Part shown: positions 27,673-36,113 of the stretch, one piece after another
How positions within the stretch are numbered: the first letter of the stretch is position 1
Layout of the letters: every line of letters starts with the position of its first letter
Origin: Streptomyces sp. NBC_01451
GTDB taxonomy: Bacteria > Actinomycetota > Actinomycetes > Streptomycetales > Streptomycetaceae
Length of the DNA: 64,000 bases
Direction: 5' to 3'
NCBI RefSeq assembly: GCF_036227485.1
Contig: NZ_CP109479.1
Coordinates: forward strand, 6,944,001-7,008,000
Position numbers and translations under genes: made by a program
The notes under the pieces: generated by a model
Databases searched by the model: none
What the model was told of the DNA's origin: nothing
The model's input: only the letters and a program-made list of their open reading frames with translations

Positions 27673-28455
27673 ATGACGGACAACGGCAACCGGGACACGA
27701 CGAAGCCGGACACCGACAGGCTGGACCCGGAGAAGTCTGCTGCGGAGAAGTCGGCCGCGGAGAGGTCGGCCGCCGCGCGGGCGGCAGGGGAGAAGGCGAC
27801 CGGCGACAGGCCGGGCGCCGACAGGCCGGGCACCGAGAGTGCGACCGGCGAGAGGCCGGTCGGCGAACGGTCGGCCACCGAGAGGCCGGGCACCACGAGT
27901 GCGACCGGCGAGAGGCCGACCGGTGAGAGGTCCGCGGCCGAGAAGGCGAACGGCGGAAGGCTGACCGGCGAGAGGGCGGGCCGCGAGGGGCTGACCGGTG
28001 ACAGGCAGGCCGGCGACCGGTCGGCCACCGACAGGTCCGACGTCAGGAAGTCGGCCGGTGAACGGCCGGCCACCGAGCGGCAGGACAGCAGGAATCCGGT
28101 CGACGGCGCCGCCGTACGGCCGCCCGGCTCCGCACCCGCTCCCACCCGCGCCCCCGAGGGGCAGTCGTCCCACGGGGTCGCGCTGCTCGCGCAGGACGAG
28201 CGGGACAAGCTCACGCTGCGGCTCCAGCATGCCGTCACCGGGTTCGTGGACGGCCCCCAGGAGTCCGTCGAGGAGGCCGACCGCGTACTGGAGGAGGTCA
28301 CCGAGCGGTTCACGGAGGCGGTGGCGCGCAGCCGCCGTACCGTGCGCGCGACCCTGCAGTCCACCGGCGCCAACGACACCGGCGGCGAAACCGAGCGGCT
28401 CCGTCTCGCCATGCGGGACTACCGCGAACTGGCGGAACGACTGCTGCGCAGCTGA
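27673..28455 (+). CDS. Soluble repeat-rich paralogue of the upstream membrane protein
   Basis: A 260-residue protein with ATG 5 nt after the previous stop. The N-terminal 150 residues are highly charged and repetitive. Words such as TGERPxGERSA, AEKSAAER and TGDRP alternate, giving a disordered Arg/Glu/Thr/Gly tract. The C-terminal 105 residues (from DERDKLTLRLQ) form the helical domain shared with the gene before it and end in RLAMRDYRELAERLL. I infer that the two domains interact or share a partner, with the tract as a linker. Function is unknown; no signal peptide is seen. Confidence 0.76.
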   Translation: MTDNGNRDTTKPDTDRLDPEKSAAEKSAAERSAAARAAGEKATGDRPGADRPGTESATGERPVGERSATERPGTTSATGERPTGERSAAEKANGGRLTGERAGREGLTGDRQAGDRSATDRSDVRKSAGERPATERQDSRNPVDGAAVRPPGSAPAPTRAPEGQSSHGVALLAQDERDKLTLRLQHAVTGFVDGPQESVEEADRVLEEVTERFTEAVARSRRTVRATLQSTGANDTGGETERLRLAMRDYRELAERLLRS

Positions 28456-28496
28456 GGCCCCGGCACACCGCCGAGGCCTGCGCACGCACCGCCCGT

Positions 28497-28910
28497 CTAC
28501 TCCGCCCGGTCCGCCCGCGCCTCCCGCCACTCCCGTACGACCTCGTCGACGTCGTACGGCTTGAGACCCAGCGGGGGGCCGGGCGGCGGCCTGAACATCA
28601 TGTCGCGGATCTTGACGTTGATCTCCGTCACGATCCGGCGGACCGCCCCCTCGGAGGGGGCCCTGCGCGCCGCCGCCAGCGCGTCCTCCGCCTCCTTGCG
28701 CAGGGCCAGCGTCGGCGGCAGGAACGACAGCCCCTCGCGGGCCATCTTCTGCTTGACCCACCACAGTTCGTCGTACGACGTGTCGGTACCGTCGGGCAAC
28801 GGCTTGCCCGCGCCGGGAAGCGCGGCGAACTCCCCGCGCGCCTCCGCCTCGCGGATCTGCCGGTCGACCCAGGACTCGAAACTCACCCCGGGCGGCTTGC
28901 GTTCGGTCAT
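28497..28910 (-). CDS. DUF1992 (DnaJ-homologue subfamily C member 28-like) protein
   Basis: A 137-residue soluble protein. The family core is plain: FESWVDRQIREAEARGEFAALPGAGKPL, then WWVKQKMAREGLSFLPPTLALRKE and IVTEINVKIRDMM. In eukaryotes this domain is fused to a J domain (DNAJC28); bacterial copies are standalone and uncharacterised. It lies divergent from the FHA-like gene, and its ATG has only a weak ribosome site. Confidence 0.87.
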   Translation of the reverse strand: MTERKPPGVSFESWVDRQIREAEARGEFAALPGAGKPLPDGTDTSYDELWWVKQKMAREGLSFLPPTLALRKEAEDALAAARRAPSEGAVRRIVTEINVKIRDMMFRPPPGPPLGLKPYDVDEVVREWREARADRAE

Positions 28911-29066
28911 GTGTCCATTGTGCCGGACCTCGCCCTGCCCGACGATGGGGCGATTTATCATGCGGCGTCGTACGGCAACATGGCTGCCGTACAGGGACTG
29001 TTCAGCAACGACTGTTCCGCGAGGACCGGTCGGGTCACCCTCGGTGACCGTTCAGAAGGAGCGCAC

Positions 29067-29459
29067 GTGCTCGAACTCACCATGGCCACCGTCTCCGGGA
29101 CGGACGCCGGCGCCACGGCCGGCATGCTCATGGCCGAGGCGCCCAGCGAACCGGGGGCCATCATGCGGGTGGGCCGGGACAAGGCGGTGTGCCGTCTCGT
29201 GACCCCCGACGACTGGCTGTTCGTCTCACGGGTCCACCTGGAGTTCCTGTGCGGCCCCGACAGCACCTGGCACCTCTCCTGGTTGCAGGGCTCCCAGCCC
29301 GACCCGTCCTCCGAGGTCCGGCTGGTGGTCGGCGAGTACGCCCAGACCGTGCCGTACGGAGGGAGCGTGCCGCTGCCCCGGGGCGGTTCCGGCGAGATCA
29401 TCATCCAGGACCGCACCGGGCCACGCAGCGTCAACGTGGGCTTCTACCACGAGGGTTGA
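29067..29459 (+). CDS. Small FHA-like domain protein
   Basis: A 130-residue protein. The GTG start follows AGAAGGAG by 5 nt and is preferred to a start 156 nt upstream that would overlap the leader. The fold looks FHA-like: MRVGRDKAV early (the GR turn), VSRVHLEF (equivalent to SRxHxxL that contacts phosphothreonine), then alternating strands up to GFYHEG. FHA domains bind phosphothreonine peptides made by Ser/Thr kinases, which are abundant in this window, but no kinase is adjacent. Assignment rests on these short motifs. Confidence 0.62.
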   Translation: MLELTMATVSGTDAGATAGMLMAEAPSEPGAIMRVGRDKAVCRLVTPDDWLFVSRVHLEFLCGPDSTWHLSWLQGSQPDPSSEVRLVVGEYAQTVPYGGSVPLPRGGSGEIIIQDRTGPRSVNVGFYHEG

Positions 29460-29495
29460 GGCCCGCCAGGGGTCCGGCGGCCGGGGCTCCCGGCG

Positions 29496-30167
29496 CTACG
29501 CCACGACCCTCGCCAGCGCGAAGCCGTCGTACCCCTTGCTGCCCACCGTCTGCACCGCCGTGCCGTTCAGCCGCGGATGCTCGGCGATGAGCCGGAGGGC
29601 GGCGCGGGTGCCCAGGATGCTCGGGTCGGTGGAGTCCGCGTCGGTCACCGCGCCCCCGCGCACCACGTTGTCGACGATGATCAGGCTGCCCGTGGTGGTC
29701 AGCCGCAGGGCCCACTCCACGTAGTGCGGGTTGTTGGCCTTGTCGGCGTCGACGAAGACCAGGTCGAAGGGCTCGGGGTTCTCGTCGGCCAGCTTGGGCA
29801 GCGTCTCCAGGGCGGGGCCGGTCCGTACCTCGGTGATGCCGTCGAGGCCGGCCCGGGCGAGGTTGCGGCGGGCGACGTCGGCGTGCTTCGCGTCGTACTC
29901 CAGGGTGATCAGCCGGCCGTCGGCCGGGAGCGCGCGGCCCAGCCAGATCGTGCTGTAGCCGCCGAGCGTGCCGATCTCCAGGATGCGGCGGGCGCCCTGG
30001 ATCTGGGCGAGGAGCTGGAGCAGCTTGCCCTGGTTCGGGGCGACGTTGATGCGCGGCAGCCCCTCCGCGTCGCTGTCGCGCAGCGCCGCCTCCAGGGCCT
30101 CGTCGGCCGGAGCCAGGAGGGTGGTGAAGTAGTCGTCGACGTCTTCCCAGCGCTGGGACTCGCTCAT
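29496..30167 (-). CDS. SAM-dependent O-methyltransferase (CCoAOMT-like, family 3)
   Basis: A 223-residue class I methyltransferase. Motif I is RILEIGTLGGYSTIWLGRAL, followed by acidic TLEYDAKHADVA, and DLVFVDADKANNPHYVEWAL carries the metal-binding Asp pair of the CCoAOMT/COMT family. Enzymes of this type methylate catechol-like hydroxyl groups using Mg2+. The substrate is not known; in Streptomyces they serve in natural product or detoxification reactions. GGAAGG precedes the ATG. It lies downstream of the metallophosphoesterase gene with a 72-bp gap. Confidence 0.9.
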   Translation of the reverse strand: MSESQRWEDVDDYFTTLLAPADEALEAALRDSDAEGLPRINVAPNQGKLLQLLAQIQGARRILEIGTLGGYSTIWLGRALPADGRLITLEYDAKHADVARRNLARAGLDGITEVRTGPALETLPKLADENPEPFDLVFVDADKANNPHYVEWALRLTTTGSLIIVDNVVRGGAVTDADSTDPSILGTRAALRLIAEHPRLNGTAVQTVGSKGYDGFALARVVA

Positions 30168-30239
30168 GGGGGCCGTACCTTCCGTTCGTGACCTGGGTGT
30201 TCGGGTGTTCGGGTGTCGGGGTGCGGGGGTCTGCCGTGG

Positions 30240-31121
30240 TTATTTGTAGCCCTCCCGGGCGATGACGTCCGTGATCCGTGCCTCGTCGATGTCGTAGACC
30301 GTCTCGCCGGCCCGGGGATCGCGGGCGTGCAGTGTGTGGAAGAGCGGACCGTGCGGCGAGCCCAGGTCGACGAGTGTCGCCGAGGCCCCGCGCACCGCCC
30401 GTTCCGTGCCCGCCGGGCCGGTCAGGTCGATCCGGTTGAACACCCCCGGCGTCACCCACACCGGCACCGACTCCAGGAACCCCATGATCTGGAGGTGGAA
30501 GTGGCCGCACAGGATCAGCCGTACGTCGCTGCCGCGGACCGTGTCGGCCAGGTCCGCCGGGTTGCCCAGCCCCAGCGCCCGCTGGAGCGCGTTGTCGAGG
30601 GTGACCGGCGGGTGGTGCAGGACGACCGTCGTGCCGTGCGGTGCCGGGGTGCGCAACAGCTCGCGCAGCCAGTCCAGCTGGGCGGCGCCGAGGTAGCCGT
30701 ACACCTTGCCCGGCACGAGCGAGTCGAGCGTGACGATCCGATGCCCGTCGACCACGCTCGACGCCGCCAGCTCGCCTTCGGCGGACGTGAGCCGGGAGTC
30801 GGCGCGGTCGCCGCCCGCCGGGTCCAGGTGCCCGCTGCCGAGGGCCTTCGCGAAGGCGCCGCGCTCGTCGTGGTTGCCGGTGGTGCAGAACACCGGGATG
30901 CCCCGCTCCCGGGCGAACGCGCCCACGAGGTCCCGTACGACCGCGTACTCCTCGGGCGCCCCGCTGTCCGCGAGGTCACCGCTGACGACGACGGCCCCGA
31001 GGCCCCTGAGATGCCGGACGGCGCCGAGCATCCCGCGCAGTGACCCGGTGGTGTCGACGCCGTGGCGGTTGGGTGCGCCGGCGTGATTGATGTGGGTGTC
31101 GGAGAGATGGAGGATCCGCAT
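30240..31121 (-). CDS. Metallophosphoesterase (calcineurin-like)
   Basis: A 293-residue cytoplasmic phosphoesterase with the full set of metal motifs: LHLSDTHIN (D-x-H), VVSGDLADSG (GD), TTGNHDERG (GNHD), a later His in VLHHPPV, and CGHFHLQ (GHxH). This fits the cyclic nucleotide phosphodiesterase-like class III group, such as Rv0805 or CpdA, but other phosphodiester substrates are possible. The methyltransferase gene follows and may be co-transcribed. Confidence 0.88.
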   Translation of the reverse strand: MRILHLSDTHINHAGAPNRHGVDTTGSLRGMLGAVRHLRGLGAVVVSGDLADSGAPEEYAVVRDLVGAFARERGIPVFCTTGNHDERGAFAKALGSGHLDPAGGDRADSRLTSAEGELAASSVVDGHRIVTLDSLVPGKVYGYLGAAQLDWLRELLRTPAPHGTTVVLHHPPVTLDNALQRALGLGNPADLADTVRGSDVRLILCGHFHLQIMGFLESVPVWVTPGVFNRIDLTGPAGTERAVRGASATLVDLGSPHGPLFHTLHARDPRAGETVYDIDEARITDVIAREGYK

Positions 31122-31441
31122 CCCGGCGACGCTACCCCGGGCCCTGACGGGCCAAGGCCGTGTTCGGGAGCACCTTGTCCGATCCGGCGCGAAAGCGGCC
31201 GGTTTCCCGCCTCCGCGCGGTCCGCGTCGCGACCGGGGGACGGATCCGTACCCCGGGCCGACTATCGTCGACCGGACAGAAGGCCGGACGAATGGCCGGG
31301 GTCCCTCAGGTGAAGCGGGGGTTGCTCGCGTCTCACATCAGGGGCGGTGCGATCCTCTGGGGATTCGTACAGGATGATACGCGTGGGGCAAATGGTGCCC
31401 ATGGTGCGTATGAGACGGATCGGGCGGGAGGCCTGCGCGGC
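31122..31441. other. Divergent intergenic region, no gene seen
   Basis: Separates the metallophosphoesterase and GT87-PAP2 genes. An in-frame extension of the latter runs through much of it but has poor coding character. It should hold promoters in both directions, yet I cannot single out a convincing -35/-10 pair. Confidence 0.4.
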
Positions 31442-33496
31442 GTGGCGAACGCAGAGCACGGTGGTGGAGCAGGAGGTGCCTTCGGAGCGGGCGCCGCCGG
31501 GACGGCGCAGGCACGGCTGAGACTGGCCCGTGTGGCGCTCTGGCTCGTTGTCGCCGTCCTCGCGGTCAGACAGGTGGCCGTCGTCCTCGGCACCCCGAAG
31601 GCGGACCGGCTGACCGACCTGGAGACCTGGGTGGGTCCCGACGGCGTCCTGCATGTGAACGGCTCGCTCTACGACTCGACGCAGTTCACCGGCACGCCCT
31701 TCGGCGGACTCGTCCTCAAGCCGCTCACCCGGGCCGCCGAGCAGGCCCTCGGCTGGGGCTGGACCTTCGGCACGCTGCTGCTGGTCGTCGCGCTCGGCGT
31801 GGTCGCCGCCCGCGCCCTGCCCGCACCCGTGAGCCGCCGCACCTCGCTGCTCGCCGCGCCCGTCGCGATCAGCCTGCTGATGCTGTCGCTGCCCGTGCGC
31901 AACACCCTCTACCTCGGCCAGACCAGCATCATTCCCGTCCTGCTGGTCCTGCTCGGCTGCTTCGTCGCACGCGAGGAACGGGCCGCCGGCGCCCTGATCG
32001 GTCTCGCCGCGGCCCTCCAGCCCACCGTGCTGCTGTTCGCGCCGCTGCTCTGGTTCACCGGGCGCCGCCGGGCCGCCGTCTCGGCCGGGATCACCTTCGT
32101 CGCCTGCACCGCGCTCGCCTGGGCCGCGATGGCGGACGACTCCTACACCTACTGGGTCCACCACCTGGGCGGGGCGGGGCTCGGCGGCGCCGCCGACGAC
32201 CTCGCCAACCAGTCCCTGCACGGCGCCCTGCTGCGGCTGGGCGTCGAGGGACCCCTCGAAATCACCCTGTTCCTGGTGCTCGGCGCGGCCGTCGCCGTCC
32301 TCGGCCTGCGCCGGGCGGTGCGCTACGCCCAGGACGGCCAACTGCTGCTGGCGGTCGCCATCACGGGGTGTGCGGCCATCGCCGTTTCCCCCACGACCTG
32401 GCAGCACCAGCTGCTGTGGCTGCTCCTCGCCGTCGTCGGCCGCGTCGGCAGGCGCGCCTCCGACCGCTACATGTGGCCGGTCGCCGTGATCATCGTGATG
32501 ACGCTGCCCGCCAAGATGGTCATCCCGAACATGGGCGCCCTCTACCCGGTCCGCGACAACATCGTGCTGCTCGCCGCGGTCGCCGCCGCCACCGTCGTAC
32601 CGTTCCTGTCCCGGACCTCGGAGTTCTACCGCTCACCGGTCCCGACGGACTTCGCGGCACCGGTCCCCGCCCGCTTCGGCCGGGTCCCGCTCCTCCCCTT
32701 CCTGCGCCGGGTGCTCACCCGCCCGAACCTGCTCCTCGAACTGCTGCTGATCCGCGTCACGTACGCCGCGTACCAGAAGGTCCGGCTGGCCGCGACCGGC
32801 GGGACGACCACGGGCGGCCGGACCACCGCCGAGGCGCACGGCCACCAGATCCACGACATCGAGAAGTTCCTGCACATCGACATCGAGCACTGGGTCAACC
32901 ACACGGTCGTGAAGATCGGCTGGATGCGGGACTTCTTCGACTTCTACTACACGTCGTTCCACTTCTTCGTGCCGCTGACCGTCCTCGGCGTCCTCTACTG
33001 GCGCCGCCCGGTCGACTACCGCTGGGCCCGCGCCTCCCTCGGCTTCGCCACCCTGCTCGCCCTCGTCGGCTTCTGGCTCTACCCGCTGGCCCCGCCGCGT
33101 CTGATGCCGGGCCTCGGCATCATCGACACCGTGCACGGCGTCCAGGACTTCTCCAAGCCGGACTACGGCACGCTCACGGCCCTGACCAACCAGTACGCGG
33201 CGATGCCCTCGCTGCACTTCGGGTGGTCCCTGTGGTGCGGGCTCGTCATCGCGATCGTCGCCCCGAAGTGGTGGATGAAGGCGCTGGGGATGCTGCATCC
33301 GTTCTTCACCGTCTCCGCGATCGTCGCGACCGGCAACCACTGGGTGCTGGACGCGGTGGGCGGGGCGGCGGTGGTCCTCGCCGGGTTCGGACTGTCGTAC
33401 GTGCTCATGGGCCCGCGTGCCCGTCCGGCCGTGGCGGCAGCGGCGGACGACGACGGCCGGCCGCGGCCCGCCTGGGCGGCGAAGAGCCGCACCTGA
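31442..33496 (+). CDS. GT87-like mannosyltransferase fused to PAP2-family phosphatase/transferase
   Basis: A 684-residue polytopic protein. The GTG start has GGCGGGAGG about 10 nt upstream; longer forms are possible. The N-terminal part (about 35-400) is a DUF2029/GT87 polyprenol-phosphate mannosyltransferase-like domain with many helices and NTLYLGQTSIIPVLLVLLG and AALQPTVLLFAPLLWF, typical of the family. The C-terminal part (about 450-670) is PAP2_3-like, with NQYAAMPSLHFGWSLW and TGNHWVLDAVGG matching the SGH and R/H-x5-D phosphatase motifs. Mycobacteria use separate proteins for these steps in lipoarabinomannan and inositol-lipid assembly. The fusion suggests one protein both adds a sugar and handles a lipid phosphate. 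Confidence 0.85.
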   Translation: MANAEHGGGAGGAFGAGAAGTAQARLRLARVALWLVVAVLAVRQVAVVLGTPKADRLTDLETWVGPDGVLHVNGSLYDSTQFTGTPFGGLVLKPLTRAAEQALGWGWTFGTLLLVVALGVVAARALPAPVSRRTSLLAAPVAISLLMLSLPVRNTLYLGQTSIIPVLLVLLGCFVAREERAAGALIGLAAALQPTVLLFAPLLWFTGRRRAAVSAGITFVACTALAWAAMADDSYTYWVHHLGGAGLGGAADDLANQSLHGALLRLGVEGPLEITLFLVLGAAVAVLGLRRAVRYAQDGQLLLAVAITGCAAIAVSPTTWQHQLLWLLLAVVGRVGRRASDRYMWPVAVIIVMTLPAKMVIPNMGALYPVRDNIVLLAAVAAATVVPFLSRTSEFYRSPVPTDFAAPVPARFGRVPLLPFLRRVLTRPNLLLELLLIRVTYAAYQKVRLAATGGTTTGGRTTAEAHGHQIHDIEKFLHIDIEHWVNHTVVKIGWMRDFFDFYYTSFHFFVPLTVLGVLYWRRPVDYRWARASLGFATLLALVGFWLYPLAPPRLMPGLGIIDTVHGVQDFSKPDYGTLTALTNQYAAMPSLHFGWSLWCGLVIAIVAPKWWMKALGMLHPFFTVSAIVATGNHWVLDAVGGAAVVLAGFGLSYVLMGPRARPAVAAAADDDGRPRPAWAAKSRT

Positions 33497-33517
33497 CCGG
33501 GCACAGGTGCCCCGGTG

Positions 33518-35641
33518 TCACCGGGCGCGCGGCCGGGCCAGCCGTTCCTGGAGCCTGGCATGGCGGAACTGGTACACCGGGCCCGTCGCCCGCAGCAGGT
33601 TGCGGCGGCGGGCGTCCTCCAGGAAGGACATCAGGCGTACGGGGGTGCCCTCGGCGGCGGAGAGCTGTACGGCGGTCATGGCCGTGGCGACTCCCAGGTT
33701 GGTCACGGGACCCGCCGCGAGCCCGGCCCACAGGCCCGCGCCGAGGCCGAGCGGGGCTCCGGTCCAGAAACCGTGCTGCCAGGTCGCGGCGGGCACGATG
33801 AGCAGGGCGACCGCGAGGCCGACCAGGAGGCCGAGCAGGAGCCGCAGCCTGATGTGGTGCAGCCAGACGTCCCGGGGGCCGACGGACCGGCTGTCCGCCA
33901 CGGGCGGGTTGGAGTGCTCCTCCCTGACCCCGTCGAACCAGCGCCCCGAGCCGTGGCCGATGAAGGTTCCGGCGACGAGTTCGTAGCCGCGGCCGTAGAC
34001 GAGGGTCGTGCCGAAGCCGGCCGGAATCGTGGAGAGGAAGCAGAGCCAGGCGGGCAGGCCGGGGTCCATCAGCGGCCCGAGCCCGAAGAGCAGCCAGACG
34101 GCGACCGCCGTCACCAGCCACTGGACGACGCCGGTCCGTACGGCCGACCGGCTGAAGATGTCCCGCCATCCGGCGCTCGGCAACGGCTGAGGATCGCCGC
34201 TGCGGACGTTCAGCCACCCGGCCGCGAACCCGGCCCCGATCGCGGAGACCGGCCCCAGCACGCCCGCCCACACCGGACCGGACAGTCGCAGGATCAGGAA
34301 GAAGCAGCTCACGCCGTACAGCAGACCGATGACGGCTCCGACGGCGACCGCCCGGGGCCGGCGGTCCGCCCAGCTGGGGATGTGCCACCAGGCCAGGTCG
34401 CGCGTGCCCTGCTCGGTGAGGCGGACGGCCAGATGGCGCAGGGCCCGGTCGGCGGCCTCGGGGGAGTGCCGGGGGCGTGGCCGTCCCGGCCGGGCGGTGT
34501 ACGCGGCGGTGACGGCGTGGTCGAGGAGGTGGTCCTCCACGGCACGCGGGGTGGGGAAGCGGACGGGGTCGAGGAGTTCGTCGACCGGGTCGGCGTCGCC
34601 GTAGACGTCACGCAGGAGGCCGACGGCGAGCGGGCCGGCGAGGGCGCGGGCGACGGCGCTGTCGGGTGTGTCCAGGAGCGTGCGGGCGAGCAACTCCCAG
34701 GCGGGCGGGGACGGTTCGGGCAACGGGCCGAGGAGGTAGGCGGCGGCGTCGGCGGGGCGCACGGGGAGGATCTCCAGCGCCACGGCACCGCTCAGCCGGG
34801 CCCGCCGGGAGGTGAGAACGGCTTCCTTCGAGCGGGACACGAGCACGAGGCGGAAGTCGGCGGACTCCAGCGCGCTCAGCATGGCCGTACGCAGCTTGCC
34901 GCCGACCTCGTCCAGGGCGTCCAGGAACAGCGCGACGCGGCCGGACTCCAGCAGTTCGAGCGCGCGGGCGCGGCCGTTGCGGCCCCGGAACAGGGTGTAC
35001 TCGCGGGACAGCCGGCCCGCCGCCCAGTCGGCGGGGCTCTCGGCGGCCGGGTCCCAGCCGTGCAGCGACAGCATCACCGGCACGGGGACGAGGCGACGGA
35101 GCCCGGGCGCGGCGGTGTTCGCGCGGTACCGGAGCGCGTCGAGGAGCAGGAGCACGGCGGCGGCCGTCTTGCCGGCCGCGGGCGGGCCGACCAGGAGGAG
35201 CCGTCCGGAGGCCAACCCGCCGTAGACGGCGTGCAGTTCGACCGGACCGCCGCCCCCGCGCAGCCCGTCACGGGTCGTCGGGACGAGCCCCGGCAGCGGG
35301 GCGAAGCGGGCGCGGGCGCCCTCGGCGGTGGCGCCGCTGACCCGGCCGGTCATCCTGCGGTCGCTCACCTGCCAGCGCACGGGCAGCGGGGCGGGTTCGA
35401 GGAGGCGGCGGAGTCCGGCTTCCCGCTCCCACTGGCGGCGCACGGTGGCGGCCAGTTCGTCCGCCGTCGCGTCGAGGGGGGAGGGCGCGGTGACGTCGTA
35501 CCGGACGTTCATGGTGTTGCCGGTGCCGACCTGGAGGGCGGTGGGGCCGTGGAAGACGTTGCCCGTCAACTCGCTTGATTCGCCCGGGCTGTCCGGCTTG
35601 TCGGGTGTTTCGGTCGGTCCGTCCGGGCCGGTGCCGGTCAT
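33518..35641 (-). CDS. NACHT-type STAND NTPase with N-terminal RHIM/BASS-like motif and membrane domain
   Basis: A 707-residue protein. Residues 27-48 hold GNVFHGPTALQVG, then NTMNVRYD, with the tetrad LQVG, like the RHIM-type amyloid motif of bacterial signalling proteins (BASS3-like). The NACHT ATPase has Walker A GPPAAGKT (152-159) and Walker B LFLDALDE (238-245), then a winged-helix-like region. Instead of LRR or WD repeats, about six membrane helices occupy 445-660, followed by FLEDARRRNLLRATGPVYQFRHARLQERLA. The ATG overlaps the preceding stop by 4 bp (ATGA), so it is translationally coupled to the small gene carrying the same motif. I infer a membrane-acting immune or cell-death NTPase. 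Confidence 0.86.
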   Translation of the reverse strand: MTGTGPDGPTETPDKPDSPGESSELTGNVFHGPTALQVGTGNTMNVRYDVTAPSPLDATADELAATVRRQWEREAGLRRLLEPAPLPVRWQVSDRRMTGRVSGATAEGARARFAPLPGLVPTTRDGLRGGGGPVELHAVYGGLASGRLLLVGPPAAGKTAAAVLLLLDALRYRANTAAPGLRRLVPVPVMLSLHGWDPAAESPADWAAGRLSREYTLFRGRNGRARALELLESGRVALFLDALDEVGGKLRTAMLSALESADFRLVLVSRSKEAVLTSRRARLSGAVALEILPVRPADAAAYLLGPLPEPSPPAWELLARTLLDTPDSAVARALAGPLAVGLLRDVYGDADPVDELLDPVRFPTPRAVEDHLLDHAVTAAYTARPGRPRPRHSPEAADRALRHLAVRLTEQGTRDLAWWHIPSWADRRPRAVAVGAVIGLLYGVSCFFLILRLSGPVWAGVLGPVSAIGAGFAAGWLNVRSGDPQPLPSAGWRDIFSRSAVRTGVVQWLVTAVAVWLLFGLGPLMDPGLPAWLCFLSTIPAGFGTTLVYGRGYELVAGTFIGHGSGRWFDGVREEHSNPPVADSRSVGPRDVWLHHIRLRLLLGLLVGLAVALLIVPAATWQHGFWTGAPLGLGAGLWAGLAAGPVTNLGVATAMTAVQLSAAEGTPVRLMSFLEDARRRNLLRATGPVYQFRHARLQERLARPRAR

Positions 35642-36075
35642 CCGGTGGGTCCGAAGTGGACGTCCTGGTGGTTGTGGTCGCCGACCTGGACCGCCGTGGG
35701 GCCGTGGAAGGTGTTGCCGGACACCACGCCCCGGCCGGCCTGCTCAGCCGTCGACTCCTCGGCCAGCGCGCGGAGTTCGGCGACGAAGCGGTCGCGTTCC
35801 GGTTGCTCCAGGCTCTCCAGCAGCGCCTCGAACCGCCCCTGCCAGAGGCCGATCTGCAGGTCCCGGACCTGCCCGGCCTCGTCCTCGCCGGCGGCGTCCA
35901 GCACGGCGGCGGTCCGGTCGAGCCGTTCCAGCGCGTCGTTCTCCCGCGCGGGATCCCCACGGCCGACGAGCCGGGCGCACCGGTCCCGGAAGGCCGCCCA
36001 CAGATCCGAACTCGCGCTCTGCACAACCGTCGTGCCCGCCGCGGCGGCAGCCGCGACCATCGCCTCTGCCAGCAT
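35638..36075 (-). CDS. Small helical protein with C-terminal RHIM/BASS-like amyloid motif
   Basis: A 145-residue protein with GAGGGAG upstream of ATG. Residues 1-110 are predicted helical: an Ala-rich N-terminal helix (AEAMVAAAAAAG), SSDLWAAFRDRCARLVGRGD, and charged helices to AEESTAE. The C terminus (120-143) carries GNTFHGPTAVQVG and NHQDVHFG, with tetrad VQVG. Eleven of thirteen residues match the N-terminal motif of the NACHT protein encoded immediately downstream. In known bacterial systems the motif sits at the end of an effector and at the start of its NLR partner, so templated amyloid contact joins them. The first 110 residues match no toxin or enzyme I know, so its output is unclear. 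Confidence 0.84.
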   Translation of the reverse strand: MLAEAMVAAAAAAGTTVVQSASSDLWAAFRDRCARLVGRGDPARENDALERLDRTAAVLDAAGEDEAGQVRDLQIGLWQGRFEALLESLEQPERDRFVAELRALAEESTAEQAGRGVVSGNTFHGPTAVQVGDHNHQDVHFGPTG

Positions 36076-36113
36076 CCCCGGTCGCTCCCTCGCCTCAAGC
36101 CGATGACCAGACC

